From: Erythrobacter donghaensis
GTDB taxonomy: Bacteria > Pseudomonadota > Alphaproteobacteria > Sphingomonadales > Sphingomonadaceae
Length of the DNA: 27,491 bases
Reading direction: 5' to 3'
NCBI RefSeq assembly: GCF_001557325.1
Contig: NZ_LSJS01000194.1
Coordinates: 1-27,491 of the forward strand
Shown: one piece after another, positions 16,139-23,521 of the stretch
Layout of the letters: each line of letters starts with the position of its first letter
Numbering within the stretch: position 1 is the stretch's first letter
Translations under genes and position numbers: made by a program
Notes under the pieces: model-generated
Seen by the model: only the letters and a program-made list of their open reading frames with translations
What the model was told of the DNA's origin: nothing
The model's database searches: none

Positions 16139-18946
16139 ATGGCAACGCGCATGCTTATCGATGCGCGCCACCCGGAAGAAACCCGGGTGGCGGTTCTGCA
16201 AGGCAACCGGATTGAGGAATTCGATTTCGAATCTGCCGAACACAAGCAGATCAAGGGCAACATCTATCTCGCCAAGGTAACCCGGGTCGAACCTTCGCTG
16301 CAGGCGGCTTTCGTCGATTTCGGCGGCAACCGGCATGGGTTCCTCGCCTTCAGCGAAATCCACCCCGACTACTACCAGATCCCCAAGGCCGACCGCGACG
16401 CGCTGCTCGCCGAGGAGGCCGAGGCCGCCGAGGAAGAGGAGCGCCTGCGCGCCGAGGAAGAGGACGCCGGGATAGCGCCCGGCGCCGAATATGACGCCGA
16501 GGACGAGAGCGGCGGGGCCCTCGCCGAGGACTTTGCCGAGAACGGCGTCGAGGAAGTCGACACCTCCGACAAGGACGACGTCGCCACCATCGAAGGCGGC
16601 GCCTCGGATGAGGAGGAGAGCGCCGAGGACGAGAACGGCGAAGGCGAGGAATCCGCCGAGGACAGCGAAGGCGGCGAGGAGCGCGGCCGTCGTGGCCGTG
16701 GTCGTCGCCGTCAGGGCAAGGGCGAGAAGGGCGGCGAAAAGGGCAACGGCCGCACCCGCGCCAAGCAGGTCGACGAGGTGCGCGCCAAGCGCATGGCGCT
16801 GCGCCGCCGCTACAAGATCCAGGACGTCATCCAGCGCCGTCAGGTGCTGCTCGTGCAGGTCGTCAAGGAAGAACGCGGCAACAAGGGCGCGGCGCTGACC
16901 ACCTACCTCAGCCTCGCGGGCCGCTACACCGTGCTGATGCCCAACTCGTCGCACGGCGGCGGGATCAGCCGCAAGATCAGCTCGACCAGCGATCGCAAGC
17001 GGCTGAAGGAGATGGTCTCCGACCTCAAGCTGCCGCGCTCGATGGGCCTGATCGTCCGCACCGCGGGCATGAGCCGCACCAAGCCCGAGATCAAGCGCGA
17101 CTTCGATTACCTCGCCCGCGTGTGGGACGAGATCCGCGAGAACACCCTCGCCTCGGTCGCCCCGGCGCTGATCCATTCGGACAGCGACCTCATCAAGCGC
17201 GCGATCCGCGACATCTACAACAAGGAAATCGAGGAAGTCGTCGTCGAGGGCGAGGAAGGCTACAAGTCGGCCAAGGCGTTCATGAAGCTGCTGATGCCCA
17301 GCCACGCGCGGCGGGTGAAGGCCTATTCGGACCCCGTGCCGCTGTTCCAGCGCTACGGCGCCGAGGACCAGCTGCGCGCGATGTATGATCCGATGGTGCA
17401 GCTGAAATCGGGCGGTTACCTCATCATCAACCCGACCGAGGCGCTGGTGTCGATCGACATCAACTCCGGGCGCTCCACCAAGGAGCACGGGATCGAGGCG
17501 ACCGCGCTCCACACCAACCTCGAAGCCGCCAAGGAAATTGCCCGCCAGCTGCGCCTGCGCGACATGGCCGGCCTTGTCGTCATCGACTTCATCGACATGG
17601 AGTACCCCTCCAATGTCCGGAAGGTCGAAAAGGCGATGAAGGAGGCGCTGAAGAACGATCGCGCCCGCATCCAGGTCGGCCGCATCAGCTCCTTCGGCCT
17701 GATGGAAATGAGCCGCCAGCGGCTGCGCACCGGCGTGCTCGAGGCGACCACCCGCGCCTGCCCGCATTGCGATGGCACCGGCCTCGTGCGCACCGCGTCG
17801 TCGGCGGGGCTCTCGGCGCTGCGCCTGATCGAGGACGAGGCGGCGCGCGGCAAGGGCACGCAGATCCGCCTCGCGGCGAGCACCGAGGCGGCGATCTACC
17901 TCCTCAACGAGAAGCGCGCCGACCTCGTCGAGATCGAGCAGCGCTACGGCGTCAGCGTCGCCGTGGTGCCCGAGGGCGAACAGGAAGGCGCGAAGATGAG
18001 CGTCTCGAGCTCCGGCCCGCGCCCCTCGCAGGCGCCCAGGTTCGAACCGATCATCGACGATGACGACGACGATCTCCCCGAGGAAGAGGACGACTTCGCC
18101 GAGGAGGAGGCCGAAGAGCGTCCGGAACGCCCGGCCCGCCGCGAACGCGGTGAGGGCGAGGATGACGGCGGCCGCAAGAAGAAGCGCCGGCGTCGGCGCG
18201 GTGGCCGCAACCGCAACCGCGAGCGCGAGGACGGCGAAGCCGGTGACGAGCGCCACGAGCGTGACGAGGATGGGGATGGCGAGGCCGGTGAAGAGGCCGG
18301 TGACGCAGATCGCGGCGAAGACTCCGCACCCGAATTCGGCGAGGATGGCGAGGCGCGCCCGAAGAAGCGCCGCCGCCGCGGCGGCCGCGGCCGCAAGCGG
18401 CGCGAGGGCGATGCGCCCGAAGCCGGCGACGAAGCGCAAAGCGAGGACGGCGAGGCCGTGACCGCGGATGACGCCGAAGCCGAGGCTCCCGCCGAAGCCG
18501 AGGCCGAAGCACCGGTCGCCGCCCCCGAAGCGGATACCGCCGCCGAGGAAGCCGCCGCCGAGAAGCCCAAGCGCGTCCGCGCGCCGCGCAAGAAGAAGGT
18601 GGCGGAGCCGGTTGCAGAGGAAGTCCCCGCCGAACTCGCCCCCGAACTCGCTGCCGAGGCGACCGAGGCTGCCGCTGGCGTGGAGGAAGAGGCACCGGCC
18701 GAGAAGCCCAAGCGCAAGCGCGCCCCGCGCAAGGCGAAGGCCGCCGCCGCCGACCCGGCCGAGAGCCTATCGCAGCAGGTCGCCGAGGACATGGCGGTGA
18801 TCGCGGGCCCCGACGACGCGCCCGAGACCGCTGAAGCGGCAGCCGAAGACAGTGCTCCCCAGCAGGAAGCCCCCGCTGGCGAAGCCGCTCCCGAAAGCGA
18901 AGCCAAGCCGCGCCGCGGCTGGTGGCAGCGGACCTTCGGCGAGTAG
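16139..18946 (+). CDS. rne: Ribonuclease E/G family endoribonuclease
   Basis: Main endoribonuclease for mRNA decay and for rRNA/tRNA maturation; 935 residues. The start MATRMLIDARHPEETR is typical, with GGAG 9 nt upstream. The S1 domain begins near residue 37 (KGNIYLAKV) and is split by a very acidic insert of roughly residues 84-215, ending in Arg/Gly/Lys-rich sequence, before it resumes at YKIQDVI. The DNase I-like core carries the magnesium ligands Asp440 (LVSIDINSG) and Asp483 (VVIDFIDM). The zinc link is C541-PH-C544. The C-terminal third is disordered: two Arg clusters (near 678-692 and 740-756), two repeats EKPKRxRAPRK (near 808 and 855) and the ending WWQRTFG. This tail would be the degradosome/RNA-binding region. 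An intrinsic terminator follows directly. Confidence 0.97.
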   Translation: MATRMLIDARHPEETRVAVLQGNRIEEFDFESAEHKQIKGNIYLAKVTRVEPSLQAAFVDFGGNRHGFLAFSEIHPDYYQIPKADRDALLAEEAEAAEEEERLRAEEEDAGIAPGAEYDAEDESGGALAEDFAENGVEEVDTSDKDDVATIEGGASDEEESAEDENGEGEESAEDSEGGEERGRRGRGRRRQGKGEKGGEKGNGRTRAKQVDEVRAKRMALRRRYKIQDVIQRRQVLLVQVVKEERGNKGAALTTYLSLAGRYTVLMPNSSHGGGISRKISSTSDRKRLKEMVSDLKLPRSMGLIVRTAGMSRTKPEIKRDFDYLARVWDEIRENTLASVAPALIHSDSDLIKRAIRDIYNKEIEEVVVEGEEGYKSAKAFMKLLMPSHARRVKAYSDPVPLFQRYGAEDQLRAMYDPMVQLKSGGYLIINPTEALVSIDINSGRSTKEHGIEATALHTNLEAAKEIARQLRLRDMAGLVVIDFIDMEYPSNVRKVEKAMKEALKNDRARIQVGRISSFGLMEMSRQRLRTGVLEATTRACPHCDGTGLVRTASSAGLSALRLIEDEAARGKGTQIRLAASTEAAIYLLNEKRADLVEIEQRYGVSVAVVPEGEQEGAKMSVSSSGPRPSQAPRFEPIIDDDDDDLPEEEDDFAEEEAEERPERPARRERGEGEDDGGRKKKRRRRRGGRNRNREREDGEAGDERHERDEDGDGEAGEEAGDADRGEDSAPEFGEDGEARPKKRRRRGGRGRKRREGDAPEAGDEAQSEDGEAVTADDAEAEAPAEAEAEAPVAAPEADTAAEEAAAEKPKRVRAPRKKKVAEPVAEEVPAELAPELAAEATEAAAGVEEEAPAEKPKRKRAPRKAKAAAADPAESLSQQVAEDMAVIAGPDDAPETAEAAAEDSAPQQEAPAGEAAPESEAKPRRGWWQRTFGE

Positions 18947-18971
18947 GCCGGGCGGCATCCCACAGGATCGA

Positions 18972-19008
18972 GGGCGGGAAGGAGCGATCTTTCCCGCCCT
19001 TTTCTTTT
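18972..19008 (+). terminator. Rho-independent terminator of rne
   Basis: GGGCGGGAA (18972-18980) pairs perfectly with TTCCCGCCC (18991-18999) around a 10-nt loop, followed by TTTTCTTTT (19000-19008). It begins 25 nt after the rne stop. This is the clearest intrinsic terminator in the window. Confidence 0.9.
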
Positions 19009-19033
19009 CAAGCTCGAGGTGGCCCAACCCCGG

Positions 19034-19055
19034 CCCCTCCCGCGTGCAGGAGGGG
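19034..19055. repeat. Candidate extragenic palindrome
   Basis: CCCCTCC (19034-19040) pairs with GGAGGGG (19049-19055) around an 8-nt loop, preceded by CCCAACCCCGG and followed by the 10-bp palindrome GCAAGCTTGC (19065-19074). Similar CCCTCCCGC-type palindromes are, as I recall, dispersed between genes in sphingomonads. It may also serve the 3' end of the leftward methyltransferase gene. One copy is seen here, so repeat status is an inference. Confidence 0.35.
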
Positions 19056-19119
19056 AGCGAGACTTGCAAGCTTGCTGGCTAGTCGCAGCCGGATGAGCCT
19101 CCGCGCGGTCGCGCCCCCC

Positions 19120-19752
19120 TCATCCCATCTTCCGCGCCGTCCCCCATTCCATCCATCCGGCAAAGCGCGGGGCCCCGGGGGTGTAGCCCTCCCCCAGCGG
19201 CTCCACCGCGAAGCCCGCGCCCGCAAGCGCCCCTGCGATCGGCCGGGTCAGATGACACCCGCCCGCGAGGCGCTTCCAGACCGGCTCGATCCGCCCCTGC
19301 CACGCGCGCACTCCCGCGTCGGGGGCAAGGCCGTGCTCGAGGAACAGCACCGCGCCGCCGGGGCGCAGGATGCGGCGCATCTCGCGCATCACCTGCGCGG
19401 GTTCGTCGACCGAGCACAAGGTGAAGGTGCACACCACGCAGTCGAAGCTGGCATCGGCAAAGGGGATCGCTTCGCCCCGCCCCGCCCGCAAGTCCGCCGC
19501 CCAGCCCTTCGCCCGCGCCACCGCGCGCGCGCCATCGAGCAGGCCTTCGTGCGGGTCGATCCCGGCATAGGAGGTGATCGCGGCCGGATCATAGAACTGA
19601 TGGTTGATCCCGCCCCCGCCGCCCAGCTCGAAAACGTCGCCCCGCGCGCGCGGCACCACCGCCGCGCGCCGCTTCATCACCTGGCCTTGCGAGCAGGCGC
19701 AGGTGATGAGGCGCGGCATGACATTCGCCTCGTACCAGCTTTTCAGTCCCAT
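19120..19752 (-). CDS. Class I SAM-dependent methyltransferase (UbiE/Methyltransf_11-like)
   Basis: A 210-residue cytoplasmic methyltransferase. Motif I is VFELGGGGGINHQFY (residues 40-54), followed by the acidic GIDPHEGLL, a motif IV-like ASFDCVVCTFTLCSV and LRPGGAVLFLEHG. The start ATG at 19750-19752 is set by AGGGGAG 6 nt upstream; the open frame continues upstream to 19968 but there it is antisense to the small membrane protein gene. A GATAAT (-10-like) is on the minus strand about 40 nt upstream, though without a good -35. The substrate is unknown; relatives methylate small molecules, lipids or thiols. It is convergent with rne and divergent from the membrane protein gene. Confidence 0.88.
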   Translation of the reverse strand: MGLKSWYEANVMPRLITCACSQGQVMKRRAAVVPRARGDVFELGGGGGINHQFYDPAAITSYAGIDPHEGLLDGARAVARAKGWAADLRAGRGEAIPFADASFDCVVCTFTLCSVDEPAQVMREMRRILRPGGAVLFLEHGLAPDAGVRAWQGRIEPVWKRLAGGCHLTRPIAGALAGAGFAVEPLGEGYTPGAPRFAGWMEWGTARKMG

Positions 19753-19837
19753 CCCGCGCTCCCCTCTTTTCCGCTCGCCCCAGGCGTGGCACATTATCGC
19801 CCAAATGCAAAACCGGCTTCTGGGAGGGACCGCCGCC

Positions 19838-20143
19838 ATGAACAGCACCACATCAAGCACCGGCGCGCCCGAGCGGCCCGCGTTCCGCTTCCACCCCAGA
19901 CTGTGGATCGCCGCCGCGCTGCTGCTCGCGCTGCCGGCAGTGGCGATGCAGGTGACCAGCGAGGTCAATTGGGGGCCCGAGGACTTCGCCGTGGCCGGCC
20001 TGATGCTGCTGGTGCTGTGCGCCGCGCTCGAGGGTGCGATGAACTACCTCACGGCGCTGCGCTGGCGGGTGAGCGCGATGACGCTGGCGGTGCTGATGTT
20101 CCTGACGCTGTGGGCGCACCTTGCGGTGGGGCTGTTCGACTAG
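19838..20143 (+). CDS. Small three-helix membrane protein of unknown function
   Basis: A 101-residue protein I do not recognise. It begins MNSTTSSTGAPERPAF, then has three hydrophobic helices: about residues 22-38 (LWIAAALLLALPAVAM), 52-68 (FAVAGLMLLVLCAALEG) and 80-98 (SAMTLAVLMFLTLWAHLAV). The ATG at 19838 has AGGG about 9 nt upstream (in GGGAGGGAC). An earlier ATG at 19805 would add MQNRLLGGTAA and bury that ribosome site. Codon use and coding-like hydrophobicity argue for a real gene. Its stop overlaps that of the convergent SDR gene in a shared CTAG. No function is proposed. Confidence 0.75.
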   Translation: MNSTTSSTGAPERPAFRFHPRLWIAAALLLALPAVAMQVTSEVNWGPEDFAVAGLMLLVLCAALEGAMNYLTALRWRVSAMTLAVLMFLTLWAHLAVGLFD

Positions 20144-20886
20144 GCGGGGACTTCCTCGCCCCGGAAATCGAACACCCGCCCCGATTGGGCCGGAGCGAGT
20201 TGCGCGAGCACCGCGATCAGGTTCGCCGCCGCCACTTGCGGCGCGGTCAGCTGCCCCTCGGCGAGCCCCGACTGGAACGGCGCAGAGAGCGCGGAATCGA
20301 CCGTGCCGGGGTGCAGACCGACGATCACGCTGTCAGGGTGGGTGCGTGCCATCTCCAGCGCGAAGTTCCTGAGCAGCATGTTGAGCGCGGCTTTGGAGGC
20401 GCGATAGGAGTGCCACCCGCCGAGCCGGTTGTCGCTGATCGAGCCGACCCGGGCCGAAAGCGCGGCGAAGGTGAAGCCGCTCCCCCGCGGCATCAGCGGC
20501 AGCATGTGCTTGGCGATCAGCGCGGGGCCGATGGTGTTCAGCGCGAAGACCTGCGCCATCGTGTCCGCCTCGAGCCGCTTGTAGGATCGCTCAGGGCCGG
20601 TGCCATCGGGGAGCGTCAGCACGCCCGTCGCGACGATCACCCATTCGGGAGGTGTCTCGCGCATCATGGCGGCGGCAGCGGCGATGCTCGCCTCGTCTTC
20701 CAAATCGAAGGAAAATCCCTCAAAACCAGAGCCTTCGGGCACCGCGCCACTGCGCGATCCGGCATAGATCCGCGCGCATCCGGCGGCCGCGAGGCCCTCG
20801 CACAGCGCCCGTCCGATCCCGCCGCTCGCCCCGAAGACGCAGGCCGTGGGCGGCACGCGAACTGGGGTCTGTCCTACATCGTCCAT
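20140..20886 (-). CDS. Short-chain dehydrogenase/reductase (SDR)
   Basis: A 248-residue NAD(P)-dependent SDR oxidoreductase. The cofactor glycine motif is GASGGIGR (19-26), the structural Asn117 is in ALNTIGP and the catalytic Ser144, Tyr161 and Lys165 are in place (WHSYRASKAALNM). VGLHPGTVDSALS near residue 194 is typical of the C-fector-like cluster of SDRs. The substrate is unknown. The ATG at 20886 has no clear Shine-Dalgarno; a short leader or another start is possible. It is convergent and stop-overlapping with the small membrane protein gene, and divergent from sdhB. Confidence 0.9.
   Translation of the reverse strand: MDDVGQTPVRVPPTACVFGASGGIGRALCEGLAAAGCARIYAGSRSGAVPEGSGFEGFSFDLEDEASIAAAAAMMRETPPEWVIVATGVLTLPDGTGPERSYKRLEADTMAQVFALNTIGPALIAKHMLPLMPRGSGFTFAALSARVGSISDNRLGGWHSYRASKAALNMLLRNFALEMARTHPDSVIVGLHPGTVDSALSAPFQSGLAEGQLTAPQVAAANLIAVLAQLAPAQSGRVFDFRGEEVPA
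20143..20160. terminator. Hairpin at the membrane-protein / SDR convergent junction
   Basis: GGCGGGG (20143-20149) pairs with CCTCGCC (20154-20160), with one G-U, around the 4-nt loop ACTT, starting at the last base of the plus-strand stop codon. There is no T-tract. Confidence 0.3.
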
Positions 20887-21136
20887 GGGGCATAAAGTGC
20901 GCCCAGGGCCTTGTGGTTCCGCCCTTTTTCATGCCCCTTTTTCGCACTGTTGGCGGGCCTCGCGGGGCGGGAGGGATTTTCGCCGCTTTACAGTGCCTCA
21001 TGTTTCTCCAACACCGCAGTGCTGAGCCGCGCTCAACCCCTGTGCGAAAGCCTGCAACAACTGACAGTCACCCCCCGCTTGCGCGCGCGGGCAATGGCGC
21101 TAAGTAGGGTCGCAACTGCGTAACCGGGATCACGTA
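20887..21136. other. 250-bp divergent spacer, SDR / sdhB
   Basis: No gene is seen. It holds a direct repeat CCCTTTTTC at 20922-20930 and 20935-20943. It also holds an inverted pair TTCGCAC (20941-20947) / GTGCGAA (21042-21048), and CAGTGC at 20991-20996 and 21017-21022 that can each pair with GCACTG (20944-20949). The predicted sdhB promoter lies at its right end. The repeats could be regulator sites or part of a small RNA; neither is shown. Confidence 0.4.
21079..21105 (+). promoter_or_regulatory. Predicted promoter of sdhB
   Basis: TTGCGC (21079-21084) is followed after 15 nt by CTAAGT (21100-21105), about 31 nt before the sdhB ATG. The GCTAAG core matches the prfB promoter candidate. Confidence 0.45.
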
Positions 21137-21916
21137 ATGGCGACCTTCACTCTCCCCAAGAACTCCAAGATCAGTGGCTCCGGCAAGACCCACAAGGCCT
21201 CGGGCGGCCGGGTGAAGTCGTTCAAGATCTACCGCTACGATCCCGACTCCGGCCAGAACCCGCGCTATGACAAGTTCGAGATCAACCTCGACGAATGCGG
21301 GCCGATGGTCCTCGACGCGCTGTTCAAGATCAAGAACGAGATCGACCCGACCCTTACCTTCCGCCGCTCGTGCCGCGAGGGGATCTGCGGGTCGTGCTCG
21401 ATGAACATGAACGGCAAGAACGGCCTCGCCTGCACCACCGCGATCGAGGACCTGAAGGGCGAGATCCGCATCACCCCCCTGCCGCACATGGACGTGATCA
21501 AGGACCTGGTGCCGGACTTCACGCACTTCTACGCCCAGTATGCGAGCATCCGCCCCTGGCTCCAGACCGTCTCGCCGACGCCGAGCGGCAAGGAGCGGCT
21601 GCAATCGCCCGAACAGCGCGAGAAGCTCGACGGGCTCTACGAGTGCATCCTGTGCGCCTGCTGCTCGACCTCCTGCCCGTCCTACTGGTGGAACTCCGAC
21701 AAGTTCCTCGGCCCCGCGATCTTGCTCCAGGCCTATCGCTGGCTCGCCGACAGCCGCGACGAGATGACCGGCGAGCGGCTCGACGATCTGGAAGACCCGT
21801 TCCGTCTCTATCGCTGCCACACCATCATGAACTGCGCCAACGTGTGCCCCAAGGGCCTCTCGCCGGCCAAGGCGATCGCCGAGACCAAGAAGATGATGGC
21901 CGAGCGCGCGATCTGA
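21137..21916 (+). CDS. sdhB: Succinate dehydrogenase iron-sulfur subunit
   Basis: Electron-transfer subunit of succinate dehydrogenase (complex II, TCA cycle), 259 residues. All cluster ligands are present. The [2Fe-2S] site is C79, C84, C87 and C99 ([10 protein letters not shown] ... LACT). The [4Fe-4S] and [3Fe-4S] sites use C170, C173, C176, C180, C227, C233 and C237 ([12 protein letters not shown] and [14 protein letters not shown]). GGGA lies 7 nt before the ATG. The usual partners sdhC, sdhD and sdhA are not in the window; upstream is a divergent SDR gene, and downstream are a thioesterase and zapE in the same direction. So sdhB appears to be split from the rest of its operon. Confidence 0.97.
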   Translation: MATFTLPKNSKISGSGKTHKASGGRVKSFKIYRYDPDSGQNPRYDKFEINLDECGPMVLDALFKIKNEIDPTLTFRRSCREGICGSCSMNMNGKNGLACTTAIEDLKGEIRITPLPHMDVIKDLVPDFTHFYAQYASIRPWLQTVSPTPSGKERLQSPEQREKLDGLYECILCACCSTSCPSYWWNSDKFLGPAILLQAYRWLADSRDEMTGERLDDLEDPFRLYRCHTIMNCANVCPKGLSPAKAIAETKKMMAERAI

Positions 21917-21936
21917 GTGTTTGGCGATCTGATCCG

Positions 21937-22398
21937 GTGAGCTTCAAGGACGACGTTTTCGAGCACGGGCCCTGCCCGGACAACCCCGGCTGGCACCGCT
22001 GGGATCTCAAGGACGCAACGCTGTTCAACGGCGCGGTGATGGGCAAGCTCATCACCCGCGTCGATGAGGACGGGAAGGCGCGCCTGCGCATGTTCCCCGA
22101 GCGGCGGCACATGAACCTCCAGGGCGTAATCCACGGCGCGGTGACGCTCGCGCTGATCGACATCGCGCTGTTCGTCACCATGCACCGGATCGGCACCGGC
22201 AATGCCGGGCCCTCTGTGACGCTCGAGCTCTCGACGCAATTCGTGGGCGGCGGTGACCCGCAGCGGCCGCTCGACGCCGTCACCGAGATCGTGCGCGAGA
22301 CCGGCAAGCTGGTCTTCATCCGCGGCATGGTGGTGCAGGGCGAGGACACGGTCGCGAGCTTTTCGGGGATAGTGCGCAAGATGCAGCCGCGGGGCTGA
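21937..22398 (+). CDS. PaaI-family hotdog thioesterase
   Basis: A 153-residue hotdog-fold protein likely to hydrolyse an acyl-CoA thioester. The hotdog helix signature is GVIHGAVTLALID (63-75), with Asp75 a likely catalytic or structural acid, followed by ALFVTMHRIG and the strand VTLELSTQFVGG. The start is GTG at 21937, 20 nt after the sdhB stop; I see no ATG that preserves the N-terminal region and no strong ribosome site, so translation may depend on sdhB. It is followed by zapE after 4 nt. The substrate is unknown. Confidence 0.88.
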   Translation: MSFKDDVFEHGPCPDNPGWHRWDLKDATLFNGAVMGKLITRVDEDGKARLRMFPERRHMNLQGVIHGAVTLALIDIALFVTMHRIGTGNAGPSVTLELSTQFVGGGDPQRPLDAVTEIVRETGKLVFIRGMVVQGEDTVASFSGIVRKMQPRG

Positions 22399-22402
22399 CG
22401 CG

Positions 22403-23521
22403 GTGCCCGGCCTCATCGCCCGCTACGACGCGCTGATCGCCAGCGGGGAGCTGCGCGCCGACCCCGAACAGCGCGCTGCGGCCGAGCGGCTGGCGCGATT
22501 GCAGGACGAGCTCGAGGCCCCACCCCCATCGCCCGGCCTGTTCGGCAGGCTGTTCGGTGCCAAGCCTGCCGCTCTCCTGCGCGGGGTCTACCTGTGGGGC
22601 GGCGTCGGGCGCGGGAAGTCGATGCTGATGGACCTGTTCGTCGACACGCTGGCCCTGCGCGAGAAGCGTCGCGTCCACTTCCACGCCTTCATGCTCGAAC
22701 TCGACCGGCACCTCACCGAGGCGCGCAAGGCCGAACAGCGCGACCCGCTGATGCACGTCGCGCAGGGCATGGCGGCGGAACTCAAGTGCCTCGCCTTCGA
22801 CGAAATGGTGGTCAACAACACCGCCGACGCCGCGATCATGGGCCGCTTCTTTGCCGCGCTGATGGAGGCGGGTACGGTGATCGTCACCACCTCCAACCGC
22901 CCTCCCCGCGATCTCTACAAGGACGGCCTCAACCGCGCGCTGTTCCTGCCCTTCATCGATCTCGTGGAGGCACGGATGGATGTGCTGGGGCTCAATGGCC
23001 CGACCGATTACCGGCTCGACCGCATCGGCGATCTCAACACCTGGCACGCGCCCATGGGCGATGCCGCCACGGCGCAGGTGCGCGAGGCTTTCTTCCGCCT
23101 CACCGATTTCGATCCCGACGACGCCGCCCACGTGCCCTCGGGCGAGCTCGACCTCGGCGGCGGGCGCAAGCTCCATGTGCCCAAGTGCCTGAAGGGCGTG
23201 GGCGTGTTCAGCTTCAAGAAGCTGTGCGCCGAGAACCGGGGCGCGGCGGATTACCTCGCGGTGGCGCGCGCCTTCCACACCGTGATCCTCGTCGGCATCC
23301 CCAAGATGGGGCCGGAGAACAGGAACGAGGTGATCCGCTTCACCAAGCTGATCGACGCGCTCTACGAGCACCGCGTGAAGCTGTTCGTCACCGCCGCCGC
23401 GCTGCCGGAGGAGCTCTATCGGGCGGGCGATGGAGCGTTCGAATTCGAGCGGACGGTGAGCCGGCTGAACGAGATGCAGAGCGAGGACTACATGGCGCTC
23501 GGTCACGGGACGGAAGACTAG
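22403..23521 (+). CDS. zapE: AFG1/ZapE-family ATPase
   Basis: AAA-like P-loop ATPase of 372 residues. In E. coli the family member ZapE acts at the division ring; in mitochondria AFG1/LACE1 supports respiratory complex assembly. Walker A is GGVGRGKS (66-73), and Walker B CLAFDE (129-134) with Asp133 and Glu134. A sensor-type TTSNRPPRDLY follows, then the family-specific HFHAFML and YLAVARAFHTVIL. The start is GTG at 22403, 4 nt after the thioesterase stop. In this sdhB / thioesterase / zapE unit a role near the respiratory chain is possible, but that is inference. The stop overlaps that of the convergent asnB through CTAG. Confidence 0.93.
   Translation: MPGLIARYDALIASGELRADPEQRAAAERLARLQDELEAPPPSPGLFGRLFGAKPAALLRGVYLWGGVGRGKSMLMDLFVDTLALREKRRVHFHAFMLELDRHLTEARKAEQRDPLMHVAQGMAAELKCLAFDEMVVNNTADAAIMGRFFAALMEAGTVIVTTSNRPPRDLYKDGLNRALFLPFIDLVEARMDVLGLNGPTDYRLDRIGDLNTWHAPMGDAATAQVREAFFRLTDFDPDDAAHVPSGELDLGGGRKLHVPKCLKGVGVFSFKKLCAENRGAADYLAVARAFHTVILVGIPKMGPENRNEVIRFTKLIDALYEHRVKLFVTAAALPEELYRAGDGAFEFERTVSRLNEMQSEDYMALGHGTED

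Noticed and set aside
15892..16215. A 107-codon plus-strand frame upstream of rne as a leader peptide gene
   Set aside because: It overlaps the rne start in another frame, begins with GTG without a ribosome site and has no recognisable sequence.
16037..18439. An 800-codon open frame opposite rne, rich in Ala, Leu and Val
   Set aside because: It mirrors the Glu/Asp/Arg-rich codons of RNase E on the other strand and has no start signal or family motif.
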